A DNA stretch of 64,000 bases from Loripinus fragilis (GCA_964019695.1 OZ026520.1:27562120-27626119), one strand, 5' to 3'; positions 51,660 through 63,990 are shown, numbered from the stretch's first letter. Notes: generated by a model not told the origin, from the letters alone. Numbers and translations are program-made.

Positions 51660-51850
51660 ACTGACTGTCATTAGCCAAAAACGTTAAAATGGCTATTTAC
51701 AGAAGGCTGTCATTAGCCAAAAAACGTTAAAATGGCTATTGACAGTCAACTGTAAATAGCCATTTGAACGTTTTTTTTTTGCCATTGACAGTTGACTGTA
51801 AATAGCCAGTTTAACGTTTTTTGGCTATTTACAGTTGACTAATAGCCACT
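51660..51850. repeat. cluster of mutually inverted ~40-bp repeats
   Basis: The unit ATTAGCCAAAAACGTTAAAA then TGGCTATTTACAG occurs twice in one orientation and twice inverted (AATAGCCATTTGAACGTTTT, TAGCCAGTTTAACGTTTTTT) within 190 bp, joined by CAGTCAACTGTA-type palindromes. It is a compound cruciform-forming sequence. Confidence 0.8.
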
Positions 51851-51904
51851 TCCTTTTTAAAATTGAACTCAGCAAATCGTAACGAAAAAGTAAGTGATTA
51901 TGAC

Positions 51905-52513
51905 TAGGAAACGCCACAATCTCACACTGTAGACCAACCCTCAGCACCGTGAGGAAGAGACACAGAACACTAAATGTCAAATGACATAAAAAGGCAACTA
52001 AAGTAAAGCACCCGGCTATCTTTCTTTCCTAGCGAGATGATTGCAAAACTAGAATCTAAGTAGTGTAAAATAAAACAAGGACCAGCCATAACCCCCTCCC
52101 ACACACACAAAACAATGGAGGCAACAATAAAAAAAAACAATGAATCAACAACAACAATATCACCGCCTTAGAATGCTCAGCCGAAGACTCTGGGGGCTTA
52201 AGTTAATTTTACTGCAAACTATTCGCCCTAGATTCTGCTGTTGTCAAACAAGAAAAAATGTTAACCTCACGTGGGGGCTTCCTTACTTATCCAATGAAAC
52301 ACCATGGGGAAACAATCCAATATATATACATACTGCCAGGAAACAAAGAAATGGTTCTCAACTCACTGACAGTCAGAGCTAAAGAAATAGCCCAGTTGAG
52401 CCACAGTGGACTCAGCCAGCTAAAGAGAAACATCAGGCGCTGACCCACCGATGGAAGTGATATGCCATAGTCGTCATGGAGTCTGAAGTCTAACCCATCG
52501 TGAAAGTCATGCA
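51905..52513 (+). repeat. dispersed repeat family D, compact copy
   Basis: It shares the ordered landmarks of 29862-31015 without the inserted palindrome: CACACTGTAGACCAACCC, CAGCACCGTGAGGAA, CACCGCCTTAGAATG, CCTAGATTCTGCTGTTGT and CTCAACTCACTGACAGTCAG. Confidence 0.75.
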
Positions 52514-52819
52514 TTTAGACTTATTCCGAACGACATTTTTTAGTATTGTTCAGCATAACAAATGAAACTAGCATAACCTCACTGAAACACAGACTTGACC
52601 CTAAATTCCATATTTTGTGACTTTCGATTTTGACCCTTTCAAATTAATCAAGTTGTATTTTGCAAAACACCCAAGATAATGTTCTGAAATTTTCACAAAT
52701 GATGTGAATAATATCGAATTTTTGTTTGACAGCAGAATATTGAAACTGCTAAACATAATGAAGCTTTTGTAGTAAATTGTTTACTGTATGCGTTGGAAGA
52801 TTCCTTAAGTATAGGTTTG

Positions 52820-53770
52820 ACATTGAAAATGAGCTTTCCTACATCTTCCGGGCTCTAATTTACTCCACCCATCGATTTAAAAAGGTACAAATAAATTGAA
52901 ATTTTGACCAAAAAGGCAGATTTGGAAAATTGACAACAGATGATGTTTCTAAAAGATGTTTGTGAGAAGACTGGAACAGTATTTAATTTTTTGTGTCAGC
53001 AAAAGAATGTTTGCTATGGTTAATGATGAGATAATTTACACCTTTAATTGAGTAATTGAGTCATTTTATTCATATGGAAGCGTAAATGTGTTTATATATA
53101 ACAAAAGAATTGCAAAGCAAATGGTCTTAATATTACTTAACATAACTTATAGATATCTTATATAAACAACATTATTGCAGACTTACTATCGTAAACATTA
53201 GAAAGGTAGAAATAGAAATTTTATATAGTCTCGACCTTAAATTTAGTAAATTGTTATCCCCACCCACGTACACAACATATGAAAACCCTTGTATATGTAT
53301 ATGGTTTTCTTCAAATAAAATATTCTTTATTTATTATAGACAATGTACTGTTACAAAGATATTTGTTTCTCGTAGATTATAATTTGGTGTTGATATCAAA
53401 ACATCCTTGTTGTTATAGTAACTGATGGAAAACTATGCATGATCATGCCTTAGCAACCACAAAACCTTCGAAAAACAATGCATGTTTTTTTTATTATTAT
53501 TATTTGCAAGGTGGCCATAATCATTTTGTGTTTGTGATAGAATGGTAACCCACCCCACCACCTAAGCATTCTGTCACCTTGAATTAAGATGTTTCAAATT
53601 CAGGTTTGACATTAAAAAGAAGTTTTTCTGCATCTTCCGGGCATCAATTTACTTACCCATTGATTTAAAAGGTGTAAATACATGGAAACTTTGCCCAAAA
53701 TGGCAGATTGGGAAAAACGATATCAAATGATGTTTCTATGAAATATATGTGAGAAGACTGATTCTCGCTT
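52820..53770. repeat. repeat family R: intact copy plus a second partial head
   Basis: 53050-53590 matches the sequence flanking the LTR element and contains the unoccupied site GATCATGCCTTAGCAACCA. The segment TCTTCCGGGC ... GGCAGATT ... GATGATGTTTCT occurs at 52840-52955 and again at 53630-53740, so the family is tandemly arranged here with a period near 790 bp. Confidence 0.75.
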
Positions 53771-54470
53771 TGATTGATTTGTAGCCAAGTAGGAGAGAAA
53801 ACATTTTATTGATTTTAACCAAGAAGGAAATAAAACAAACTGTCAAACATCCATTTGTTCTTGAAACAATAAAAGGCTTTCAGATCAAATTTTGCGTGTA
53901 ACCCAAGATATACGTGGTAATCTTAAAGTCAACATGATTTTGGATAATTTCCATAGCAACCATAATGTTAGGAGATTTAGGTTTGAGACATTTTTTCCAT
54001 ATCACACAATCTTTTTAATTTATAATTTGCATTCATCTTGGACGCCATCTTGAATATATCGAAATGCTCAATGATGTCAGAGTGTCATCACTCGGAATTT
54101 TCAAGCACAATATATGCACAAGCAGAATCAACAAAGAAAAAAAAATCAAATTCCAGGTCCTCCTAAAATTCGCCCAAATCCTGCCGGACTAAAAAGCATT
54201 AACATCCAACAGTTCCTCAATGTGACCTACCCTCCCATCTAGCATTAACAAGCACAAGCAAGAAAAACCATCTGGGGTTCCGATATTCATAAATAACGGA
54301 ATGGTAGGCAGTACACGCAGCAAAGACAATTAAATGACGGTATTTTAGTGAAGCGCCACCGGTGTGGCATCTCTACGTGTGCAAGAAAAAAAAATCGAAC
54401 ATTTATATAATTGAAAAAAAACTGCTCCTGTAACTCCTTAAATCATATTAAATAGTTTGCATTGGCGATT
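53771..54470. other. no recognisable feature
   Basis: AT-rich spacer with no motif. Confidence 0.4.
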
Positions 54471-54471
54471 T

Positions 54472-54502
54472 TAGCCCCCCCCCCCCCCTATTGAATCCAT
54501 CA
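54472..54502. repeat. poly-C repeat fragment
   Basis: A C-run followed by TATTGAATCCATCAGTG, resembling the TTGAATCCGCCAGTGG at 55041. Confidence 0.5.
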
Positions 54503-54739
54503 GTGAACATTTATAATTTAAAAAAGGCATTACGAAATTTTGATTTCTGTCTTGCATACTTAGGGTGTTTTTTATCCTTTATTAGAGGGATCACACTTCC
54601 GTTTCTATCCATTAACATCTGCTTGGCGCAAAAGGCATATAAGAAGTTTCCTAATTTCCTGCAATACTGCAGTCTGCTAGACCATTTAACGTCCTTGATG
54701 CAAACATTGCGGACCCAGATCAGACCCTCTGAAAACATT

Positions 54740-54767
54740 GTTAATAACAATAATAATAATAATAATG

Positions 54768-54802
<35 letters not shown>

Positions 54803-54842
54803 TATAATAATTAAATAATAATAATAATATATTAATAATAAT
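54740..54842. repeat. (AAT)n microsatellite
   Basis: About 30 AAT/AATAAT units with minor interruptions. The Asn- or Ile-rich frames over it are by-products. Confidence 0.95.
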
Positions 54843-54989
54843 GAACAATTGATGTGAGCATTAACACATAGTGCTCTCAGGACTCCAGTAGACGTCATTC
54901 AGAAAAAATCAACCGAAAGATATTTTAGCTGGGCGCCGCTGATGTGGCAACAACAAAAAACAATAGCCGCTGCTAAAAACATATTAAAA

Positions 54990-55070
54990 ACTCTTTGATT
55001 TTGCGATTTGGGGGGGGGGCGCTGCCCCCCCCCCCCCCCCTTGAATCCGCCAGTGGAACCGTCATTCGCG
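54990..55070. repeat. poly-G/poly-C inverted repeat fragment
   Basis: A run of 10 G (GGGGGGGGGGCGCTG) is followed by about 18 C and then TTGAATCCGCCAGTGG. The G and C runs can pair. Confidence 0.6.
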
Positions 55071-55845
55071 GATGGTGGTTCGTTCAAGGGCTCGTTGGCA
55101 AGCCGGTAGTGGCTCGTGACGGGCCCGGTAATGGGATGCTGGCTCGCAAATGCCCTTTTATTTAATACCGCAGATGGTCTCAAGATTCCAATACTGCGTC
55201 AGTGTATGCTATAAATAGACTCATTGTGTATATTACATGATCATTTTGGCGGGATTGGCAGCTGAGATAAATCTTGATTCATATGAATGTTATATCATTA
55301 ACATACATAGCCACGTAAAAAACACGCCAACTTGTTTGTTTGTTGTCACTTAAAGCAGTCTACAATTGCGAGTCCACTATGTATTTTACAGTATGCCTAT
55401 CATTGTTATATTACTGCGCAAGGAAATAATTTTAAATATATTTGCATTTGAACTAGCAATTGGCAATAAATTAATGCTTAGTTACCCAAACTAAAGTTTC
55501 TAAACTGCAAAACATAACAACAATAAAAAACAAACATTTAAATAAGAACTACTTTTTACGCGTAATATTTTCCAGAAAGAAGATCAATTCCTATTAAGCC
55601 TTTATCCTGCGGTGTCCGGATATACCCTGTTCTGGAATACATTGTAGATCCGGATCAGTTGGCTTCTCAGGAACAAACTAATCAGGATCTTTATAACTTT
55701 TTATCATGCATCTAATTAAATTGTTAACATGAAACAATGCAACTTATATGATTGAAAATTTGCAAGGAGTGTAGCATATTGTAATGTTTGGCTTGGCAAG
55801 GTTGAAAAATTGACGTGACTGAAAAATGGAGTCCGGATGCCAGCA
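55071..55845. other. no recognisable feature
   Basis: AT-rich. One small GGCTCGTTGGCAAGCC-type inverted motif lies near 55090. Confidence 0.4.
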
Positions 55846-55849
55846 TTCG

Positions 55850-56035
55850 TCCCCAAAAACAGCTAAAACAAATTTGATCAGTCGAAAACATGGTCGCCAG
55901 GGGGATAGGCCAGTTTCCATTATGTAAAATAGTTTGAAAATATCCTCTGAAACCAGTGGTCAGAATTAAAGCTAATTAAGTAGGAATGATCATTAGGTGA
56001 CCCTCTTCAAAAATAGCTAAAACAAGATAAATTTG
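55850..56035. repeat. isolated unit of the ~150-bp tandem family
   Basis: CAGCTAAAACAAATTTGATC, ATGGTCGCCAGGGGG, GGCCAGTTTCC and CCTCTGAAACCAGTGGTCAG in the order seen in 16990-18570, ending at the start of a second unit. Confidence 0.75.
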
Positions 56036-56199
56036 ACGAATTCATATCCCCCGGCGAAGGGTTATTTGAGAGAAACATGTAAATCACAAAAAATAAATCC
56101 CATTTATCTAACCCTTAGTTCACTTTCAGTGTCATTCAGATCTTACAAACGCCTGTCAAGTATGTTTTAGTGCTTAGTTTGATAAAAAGTATCCTTGCA

Positions 56200-56815
56200 T
56201 CTGCACAATTTCAATATTTGACCTTTAAACCCAACCCCAGAGGTCAAGGGTGTGTGTAAATTCAAAGTGTTACCTTGCATGTAGGTCTACACTTCTTCCA
56301 TTTTAATTTGATATGCAACTTGACTACTTTTAGAAAAGAAAACAAATGAACATTTGACCCCACCAAGGGGTCGCTAGAGTGTGTAATGACAGCATATTTG
56401 CTTACATGGTGCTCTGTGCTCAATTCCCTTTAATTTGATATGCAACATGACTACTTTCAGAAAAAGATATAGTTTGACCTTTTGACCCCACCCCCTGAGT
56501 CGATGGTGTGTCTGTGGACAAAATATTTGCTACCATATTGCTGCCAGCTCCGTCAGCTTTAATATGATATGCAACATGACTACTTTCAGAAAAATATATA
56601 GTTTGACCTTTTTGACCCCACCCCTGGGTCAAGGGTGTGTCTGTGGGCAAAATATTTGCTACCATGTTGTTGCCAGTGTCGTTAGCTTTTATTTGATATG
56701 CAACATGACCATATTCTGAAAAAAGATTGATTTTGGCCTGGGCCCCACCCCCTAAGTCCACCCAAGGGACTCGGACACATGCCTTCAAACTGAAATCCTG
56801 TTTGATATGCTGCAT
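56200..56815. repeat. ~128-bp tandem repeat, about 4.5 copies
   Basis: GATATGCAAC marks units at 56310, 56437, 56566 and 56695 (periods 127, 129, 129) and a diverged one at 56804. Other shared motifs are GACTACTTTCAGAAAA, TTTGACCTTTTGACCCCACC and AAATATTTGCTACCAT. The 131-codon minus-strand frame is a by-product, as its peptide repeats with the DNA. Confidence 0.85.
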
Positions 56816-58740
56816 ATCTATTGCTGCTCTGCAAAAATATTAACAATTGCCTTAGTTATTGCGAAATTAAAATATCTGACCTTTGATCCCCTAGGTGGGG
56901 TCAAAAGGGGGTGGGGTAAAACTTTGACACTGCCATGCTTATCTATAGGCACTTGGCAATCATGGTCTATAGTGAGAAGTTGTTAAAAATAAAAACTTTG
57001 ATGAAATTGGAAGATCATCACACAAAAATATGGAAGGGGAAATCTGCCAATATTTTATGCATACATGTTAGTTTTTGTTTGTTGGCAACTTCATTTTAAT
57101 TTGTAAATTATGTCATTATATCATGTGAATTGCATTATGATAACAACTTTGGATGCATACTGACGAATTACACATAATACAAAGTAATTTAGAAATAGAG
57201 AATAGCACTAACAACATTATAAAGTGACACTCCATTCATTCAAAACAGAAAGTTAACACATTGAGTATTAGCGGTAATTCCCCGCTTCTTTCAATGCTAG
57301 ATATTTTGACGCCAGAGGGCGCGCTTGCATTTATAATTTACAGAGTATCCCTTACTCGGAACTCATCGATTAATTTCGTAAAACGGTGATTATAGTTATT
57401 TTGTCTACAATGGTTTATCCTTAGGTTGGATAAGATTAATAAACCAACAAAAATTCATTTTTTTTGCCTTTTTGTAAAACGTTTGTTATAGGATACAAAT
57501 TGCAATCTCCTATTTAAAAAATCCATGCAGAATCTCATAAATATAAGCGCATATTTTTTTTTTTACGAAATAAATAGAACGAATATTAAAATATCATTTT
57601 AAAGGTGCAAATGCATTCATGTCTTCCGTTGAAGGGAAACAATTCAGGAATGCATGTACAAGCTTAAAAAAGATTAGAGCACAACCGTTTTGATAGTTTT
57701 AATTTTGCATTATCCAAAGCTGAGATATAAAGCCCCTCTTTTTCCATTTTATCATGCATTTCAAGCCCAGTAGTTGTATACTAAGTTATGAATAGGTGAT
57801 CCATTGGAAGCAAAAAAGCCTCGGGAAGGGGTGGGGGTAACGTGGAAGTCATATTGGTGCGGATGAGCGGCCCAGAATTTCAAAACCAACACTATTCATA
57901 TATATAGATATTGAAAAATAGGACCTGTTCATATATAGACATCATTAAATGTGGACCCATTCATATACTGCCATTCGAATTTCCATAACTATTAATAAGG
58001 CAAATCTCTCAAACATCTGTTGAAACAGAATTCACGTGTTAAACCAACAAAATGAATGAAAAAGTATTTAAATATAGGAACATAAATTGTCCATATTTAG
58101 ATAAGGATAGTTACAAAAGCTTGAGATGCGAAACTTTAGGGCCGTTGATATATTGACCAAGTAAAAAGGGGGCTTTTCATATATGTTTTGATAAAAACTG
58201 AGTGCTATTGTTATATCTGAGTGGCAGAGCTGAAAAGGGGGCTATTTGGGTCGCACATTCGTACTTTCTCATATATAGGAATTTATCCCCCCTCCCCACA
58301 AGAATAAAACACAGGAAATGCAAATTTACCAGGTTGGGTTATTGACTATTCATGACACGCCACGGATCACAATATTCGTCCCTGGACACGATGAAAAGTG
58401 CTAGAGTTCAAACTCTCACTTTTTGTAATGCACCAGTCAATTGTAGGCTATCCCCCGCCCCCTTGGGGCGGTGGAATAGTGGGGCTTTTAACTTTTCAAT
58501 TTTCAAAGTCCTGCTAAAAGCGCTGCACTGTGTGGCCAAATTTGTGGTAAAATCCCTGCTAAATGTCCCCAACCCCAGGGGTTGACAATAGTAAACATCA
58601 ACAAATGACCTTAATCTTTTGAATACACATTCCATCTTTTCGCCTATCCCATAGTGGTGCCACCAGAAATTTGGCTTCAGATGGCCCAGTGATTTCAGAT
58701 AATTAACAAACATTCTGTATAGAGCATAACAAAGAACCTA
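56816..58740. other. no recognisable gene
   Basis: AT-rich with a few CTGACCTTTGATCCC remnants of the preceding repeat at its left. The 101-codon minus-strand frame at 58408-58713 shows no domain. Confidence 0.4.
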
Positions 58741-58747
58741 TATCAGG

Positions 58748-59090
58748 CATCAACTTGAACCTTCAGTGGTAGATAGATCTCAGTGAGGAGAAGTGCAATT
58801 TACAAGAAGCGTGCCTCTCTTTCGCATAATTTAGTTTAGAGTTATTGCCCTTTGTTATTTTCTCACTTAAATCTTGTCTGCAGCACAACACAACAACTAC
58901 ATCTATAAGAGTTGTATCAACTTAAAACTTCAATAGAAGATAGATCTCAATGCGGAGAGATACATTGTACAAGAACTATAACTCTCTTTTGCATGATTTA
59001 AGGGTTGTTGCCCTTTTTATACTTGGGTTTTGTCCAGAGCATAACATTACCACTATTAGAGATATCAACTTGCAGCCCTTATCGAACAAC
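58748..59090. repeat. ~160-bp tandem repeat, 2.3 copies
   Basis: ATCAACTTGAACCTTCAGTG / ATCAACTTAAAACTTCAATA / ATCAACTTGCAGC begin units at about 58748, 58912 and 59062. AGATAGATCTCA, CTCTCTTT and GTTGTTGCCCTTT are shared. Confidence 0.75.
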
Positions 59091-59350
59091 TGTATATTTA
59101 TGCTACCAATTCTCTTGACCTCTAAATTATGAATACACAGTGAAGTGGTGGGGATGGGAGTCAAGAGATCTGGACCCCGCTCACCCACAAAATTGTCAGG
59201 GGTTAAGGTTTCTTTAGGAATAAATATGAGGATCTCCACACCAATCCCCATAGCGTCTTAAACTTGGAATACCTCCCTCCTTGGAAATATTTGTTCCCTT
59301 GGAATGGTCAATTGGAACACTCATTTTAAAGTAAGTAAGTCTCGTCTAAA

Positions 59351-59930
59351 ATGTCAGTCAGGCTTGGACCTCCCCCTACCCTCCCGATACGATAGTTAAT
59401 GAATCCACCCTCCCAAAGAACATGCAAATTGACAACCAAAACCCTTTCGGTTTATATTGGCATATTTATAATTAGATGTTTAAAAGCTCTGATAAGAGAA
59501 CTTTTCAAACAAGTTCTTTCAGTAGTGGCCTATATCCAAGCGAGAAATTAAAACCCTGGCACATCCACAGGACTGTGCAGACACATTGTAGGTCAAATCC
59601 CGACACTTAAGCCCCGCTATATATGTCCTCGGTATCCCCAGCCCCCAAAATGTCAGTCAGGCTTGGACCTCCCCCACCCTCCCAATATGATAATTTCTGG
59701 ATTCGCCCCTGCACGAGGACATGCAAATTGACAACCAAAACCATTTCGGTTTATATTGGCATATTTATAGGTAGATGTTTGGAAGAGCTGTTAATAGGAC
59801 CTTTTAAACAAGTTCTTACTGTAGTGGTCTATTTAAGCAAGAAATTAAAACCCCGGCACATCCATGGCACTGCGGGGACACATCTTAGGTCAAATCCTGA
59901 CACTTAAGCTCTGCTTTGTCCTCGGCATGC
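59351..59930. repeat. tandem duplication, unit ~298 bp
   Basis: TGTCAGTCAGGCTTGGACCT begins at 59351 and again at 59649. The two halves stay collinear (GACAACCAAAACC, TTCGGTTTATATTGGCATAT, AACAAGTTCTT, GAAATTAAAACCC, CACTTAAGC) with scattered substitutions and small indels. Confidence 0.85.
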
Positions 59931-60232
59931 AAATAACTGGTGCATAATTGCATTATTTTGGAGAACTTGATAACAGGAAGGGATGACAATGCATGGCATG
60001 ATGACAATTGTTCCTATTGTTCCTATTGGGGATGTGATTGCAATATGCTCCGTTTTTCTGTCATTAAAACCACTAAACGTGACCGAGCCTTGATGTCGAC
60101 AGAACGTGACGACAGTACAGGGCGACTTTGTGTGCTTGTTTGTGTTGATACTTTCATCATAACAATTTTCATACTTACAAGAGGTGTTTCATGTTTATTT
60201 GAACAATTTGAAATTACCATTACTCATTCGTT

Positions 60233-60620
60233 TAAGAAATGAATTCGATTTTTGGAATGTTCATGGAATCATAAATACTTCGGGTCTCTTGCAAAGTAAG
60301 TGAAGCCCAAAGAAGGGCTTCATGTTAACTTTGCTAGAGACCCGAAGTATTCATGATTCCATGAACAGATCAAAATTTGAATTTATTGCTTAAATCATAA
60401 ATATCTAAAATATAAATATTATTTTTAATTTAGGAATGAAAACAGTTTTTTGTTTAAAATATCATCGTATTAACGGGTTTGTCGGCGTATAAACGGAAAA
60501 GCAAAACAGCCAGCTTAAACACGCGCAGCCAATGGAGAAAACAAGAGGCTTGTTTTACACGTGCAACTCGGGTGTGGCTCGCTGTCAATCACAACACCAG
60601 TGTCACCTCTGGTGAATGAA
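60233..60620. mobile_element. palindromic element family B, copy 3 with flank
   Basis: 60233-60394 is the hairpin (ATAAATACTTCGGGTCTCTT and its complement, ends GAATTCGATTTTTGG). 60395-60620 is the inverse of the flank at 3270-3474 (CGTATTAACGGGTTTGTC, AAACGGAAAAGCAAAACAGC, CCAATGGAGAAAACAAG). Confidence 0.75.
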
Positions 60621-61599
60621 TTCGATGTTCGAACGGGCAAGTGAGCTTGGCAGCTGTCAATCAAATGTGTGTAATTCATGAGGCTATGAACGGTTGCAAA
60701 AATCTAAAGATTCATGGAAGGATTGCTTCGAAAATGTAAATATTCCTCGTTATATTTTGTAATAATTGATTTACATAGATTAGTCTGATCTCCAATAATA
60801 CACAGTCACCACGAAAGTAGCTCTTAGCTTTTCTCACTTGTTTGAAATAGTCTTTGAAGATGAGCATGCAAAACTTAATCGTTTAAATATGCTGTCTGAA
60901 ACGAAATCTTCTAAATCGTCCTCGGACGATTTCTACTAAATAGATGAAGGCTTTGTACATGCATACTTGAAGCGTGTTCCATTAGAAAATTAATAATTTC
61001 AGCTGGATATTCCTTTTTGGAAGCAATTTGAACACCAAATTTTAGTGTTTACAGTTTCCAAGGCAACATCAAATTGGATGCCGAAATATATAAATGCAAT
61101 ATTATGTGATCAGTTTTATTGCCGATATATACTTAAATTATCTAAGAACTTGACCGATACTTTAGAAAATTTGCGTATAAAATTTCTTCCAGGACACATT
61201 TTATACATGGAATTCCCATTTGGGCACTTATATGGCGAAACTTATTAAACCCAGTTGCCAAGCAAACAAAAGCGCATAGAATCTGTTTTTCATTAAAAAT
61301 AGACTGAATGTTCCTCTAAACTTTAACGAACATTGCATACTTTAATACGCATCTTCACGGAAAAAAACACCTGTATTAGCTTTTAAAATCATTAAAAGGG
61401 GGTGGGTGTGTATTAATGTTTATGCTTGAAATAGCCATTTTGTCTATTTGGCCATAACAGGGACACATCCGTTATTTATGAGATAGTATTTTTTAATGTA
61501 TATGCAACAGCAAAAAAGTGAAATTCAAATCTGTTCAAATAAACATGAAACAGGTCTCGCATTCCTTGGTTGAACCTGTACTAAGCAGAAGATAAAGTA
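60621..61599. other. no recognisable feature
   Basis: AT-rich. The short plus-strand frame at 61045-61248 has no recognised motif. Confidence 0.4.
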
Positions 61600-61715
61600 T
61601 CCTGCTCAAGGACACAACGCAGTGCCTCTCGTGAGGTTTGAAACAGCGATCCCTCGATCCCGGGCACAATCCCCAGTAAAGCATTCAACCAACTGAGCCA
61701 TCACAGCAAGAATAC
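61600..61715 (-). mobile_element. tRNA-derived SINE, antisense
   Basis: Reverse complement: A-box-like TGGCTCAGTTGGTTGAATGC, B-box-like CTGTTTCAAACC, then ACTGCGTTGTGTCCTTGAGC, the same core as the SINE at 25651. No flanking duplication was recognised. It looks truncated after the core. Confidence 0.75.
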
Positions 61716-61789
61716 ATGCAGATCCAGAAATATTCGTCAGTGTGGGTCCAGGTCCAGTAAATAAAGTTCAACTTATTTTACAGAGGGGC

Positions 61790-62090
61790 CGCCTAGTGGG
61801 GTCGCACTCATGATTTTTCCAGGGGTGGGGAGGTCTGGCCATTGATTTATTTTTCAGGCGGGAGGGGGGGGGGGGGGGTGGGGGAGGGTGCAATTGTATG
61901 GATAGTCGTTTAATTATTTTTTTTCTTGTAATGGATATCCATAAATCATACTCAGGATAACCATGAATCGGGCTGATTTTTTTGTATCCATGAATGGGTC
62001 TCAACGAGACAAAACCTGTCTTTGAGGTTTCCGACAAAGCAAGATTCAAACCAGTCTCCACAGCTACAGAGACTAGCTAAAAATTTGAAA
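61790..62090. repeat. G-rich run and dispersed repeat remnants
   Basis: A G-run (61865-61878) lies in a GGGGTGGGGAGG context on the side of a GCAGATCCAGAAAT-type repeat (61717). ACCTGTCTTTGAGG ... AAACCAGTCTCC (62000-62060) matches the fragment at 9310. Confidence 0.45.
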
Positions 62091-62447
62091 TTCTGCTAGT
62101 AGCAAATTTAGATATGATCAGGGGCGTACCTACGTGTATGCAAATACGCATGTGTGTATAACTTGACGCAGCCAGTATAGGCCACTCAAAAATAGACAAA
62201 AACCCGAACTTAATTGCGAAAGGTAGCTTTATGAAGCTCGAAAGTATTGCTTTTGATCTGCATTCAAGTGATAATCGGTCTTGAAAACCAAGTTTTGGCC
62301 TTTTTGAGTGTTTTACCATATTTAATTTGATTTTGGAACAAAAATGCAGCTAATAGTGAGGCCTTCGCAGGGTTTTAGGGATACACGGATTTTGACCAAA
62401 AGCATAAAGGGATACGGGGTATTTTTGTAAATATATTAGCCAAAAGT

Positions 62448-63015
62448 TCTAACCGGCCACTTGCATTTTATTAATTTTCTTCAAAACGTAAAATGACATA
62501 ACTAGTCTTTTTGTATCTCAAAATAGTCATACGTGTCATGTGCCTTATACAGAAAAGATATTGGCAAAAAGTTCAACAGTACATGCAGCATGCCAATTTG
62601 AATAGTGGTACCCCCATTTTCAAAATTCGCATTTTGGCCCAATTTGTGAGTAACGACTTTTCAAAATAACCCCCTTTCACACGCAAAATGTTTTTATTTC
62701 AAAAGCCAAACTCATATTGAACAGTCAAGTGCTGAAATGAACACTAAATCTGCATTAGACTCGTTGCTTTTGGCCAAAGCGTCAAAAATTACCCCACCAT
62801 CCAATGCAAATTCTTGTGAATTTTGAAATTGAGGGTACGTGTATTCGGCAAAGCCTACCCGATACAATTAAATGAATTTTGCTTAGGTGTTTTCTGGTAT
62901 CGCTTACTGATAGGCTTGTCTATTCGGTAACGCAAATGAAATTGATCTAGTGCTTTCCGCTTTTCAGAAAATCGGTTAAAACACACGTGGCCGGTTAGAA
63001 CTTTTGACTAGTATA
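62448..63015. mobile_element. TIR element inserted in a GGGATAT-rich repeat
   Basis: TTAGCCAAAAGTTCTAACCG (continuing GCCAC) at the left and, inverted, CTAGTCAAAAGTTCTAACCG (continuing GCCAC) at the right give 25-bp TIRs with two mismatches. TATA flanks both sides. The host sequence on either side is rich in GGGATA units (62370-62420 and 63020-63160). Confidence 0.7.
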
Positions 63016-63339
63016 TTTAAAGGGATGCGTGATATTTGAATCAATTCTAGGGATATGGGGATACAATGCTTTCTGGATTTGGGGATATTTGCTATTTTTC
63101 TTTTCGGGATATGGGATATTTTTCAAAATATTTTAAGGGACATGGGATACTGGGACCCCCTTCCAGGGCCTCAATAGTGTTTAGCTGCGTGTCTTAGCAT
63201 GCTTAAGGGGTAATTTTAGCCCTTTGGATTGCACAAAAAACATTTTCTGCCACATGGCCTCACCCCTGGACCCATAACGGGGAAAGCCCCCCCCCGACCC
63301 CCTCAAGAGTGTGCCTCTATAAAATGCCTCAGGTAAGCG

Positions 63340-63425
63340 ACTGATGATACAATAACAAAGGCACTAACCAGTCTGCGCAGATGCACAGGCTGGTCTGCGC
63401 CTTTGTTGTTTTCAAACTCCGACGA
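63340..63425. repeat. short inverted repeat related to the MITE A core
   Basis: ACAAAGGCACTAACCAGTCT pairs with GCAGGCTGGTCTGCGCCTTTGTT-type sequence. The CAGACCAGCCTGTGC-like core resembles the dyad inside MITE family A. Confidence 0.5.
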
Positions 63426-63689
63426 CAGAGTTTCTCGAGTCGAGGCCCAAGTGTTTTATTGCTATCCTTAAATATATTTGACGCGTCATGACCATTGTCG
63501 CAGACAGGAAGCACTCTTGAGGGGGTCAGGGGGGGGGGGCTCAGGTAAGAATTCGATCCTTTGGTAGGCGGGTCAAGGCTCCAGCCCAAAAAAACACATA
63601 GCCCCAAGAGGTAGCTATTATACTTGTGCATTATATAATTAGGAATTCACGCAAACGCCCGGATCTTAAAAGCTGTATTTAAATCCTAA

Positions 63690-63990
63690 ACGGACAGTGG
63701 TTCATCTAAGAAGACAGGACGACGGCTTTAAGTCACATCAGACAGACTGGGAGAGCCGGGGATGGAACTCAGGGGCCCTAGGTATAAGGCGCGCGAGTGA
63801 CTATTCCACTATACCACTTTTAAGTTTTAGTGACTTTCCCTGGGTTGGGCTGGAAGGGTTTATGACTTGTGTTTATTCTATGACGGGAGAACCCCAAAGG
63901 CTTAAGCGAAAGTGGCTCTGGAGAACTAGGAATTGAACCTGCGACTTATCCGCTATAGTCCTGCCGCAATAATAAGAAACGCGAAAATCT
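63690..63990 (-). mobile_element. two tRNA-like SINE heads, antisense, possibly tandem
   Basis: Reverse complement shows GTGGTATAGTGGAATAGTC with GAGTTCCATCCCC (about 63748-63815), and a second GGTTCAATTCC B-box-like site (about 63925-63940) after CTATAGCGGATAAG. Both look like decayed tRNA-derived repeats. The interval runs close to the window edge. Confidence 0.45.

Noticed and set aside
56420..56815. 131-codon minus-strand gene
   Set aside because: The peptide repeats (SESSHVAYHIK) with the ~128-bp DNA period, so it is a by-product of the tandem repeat.
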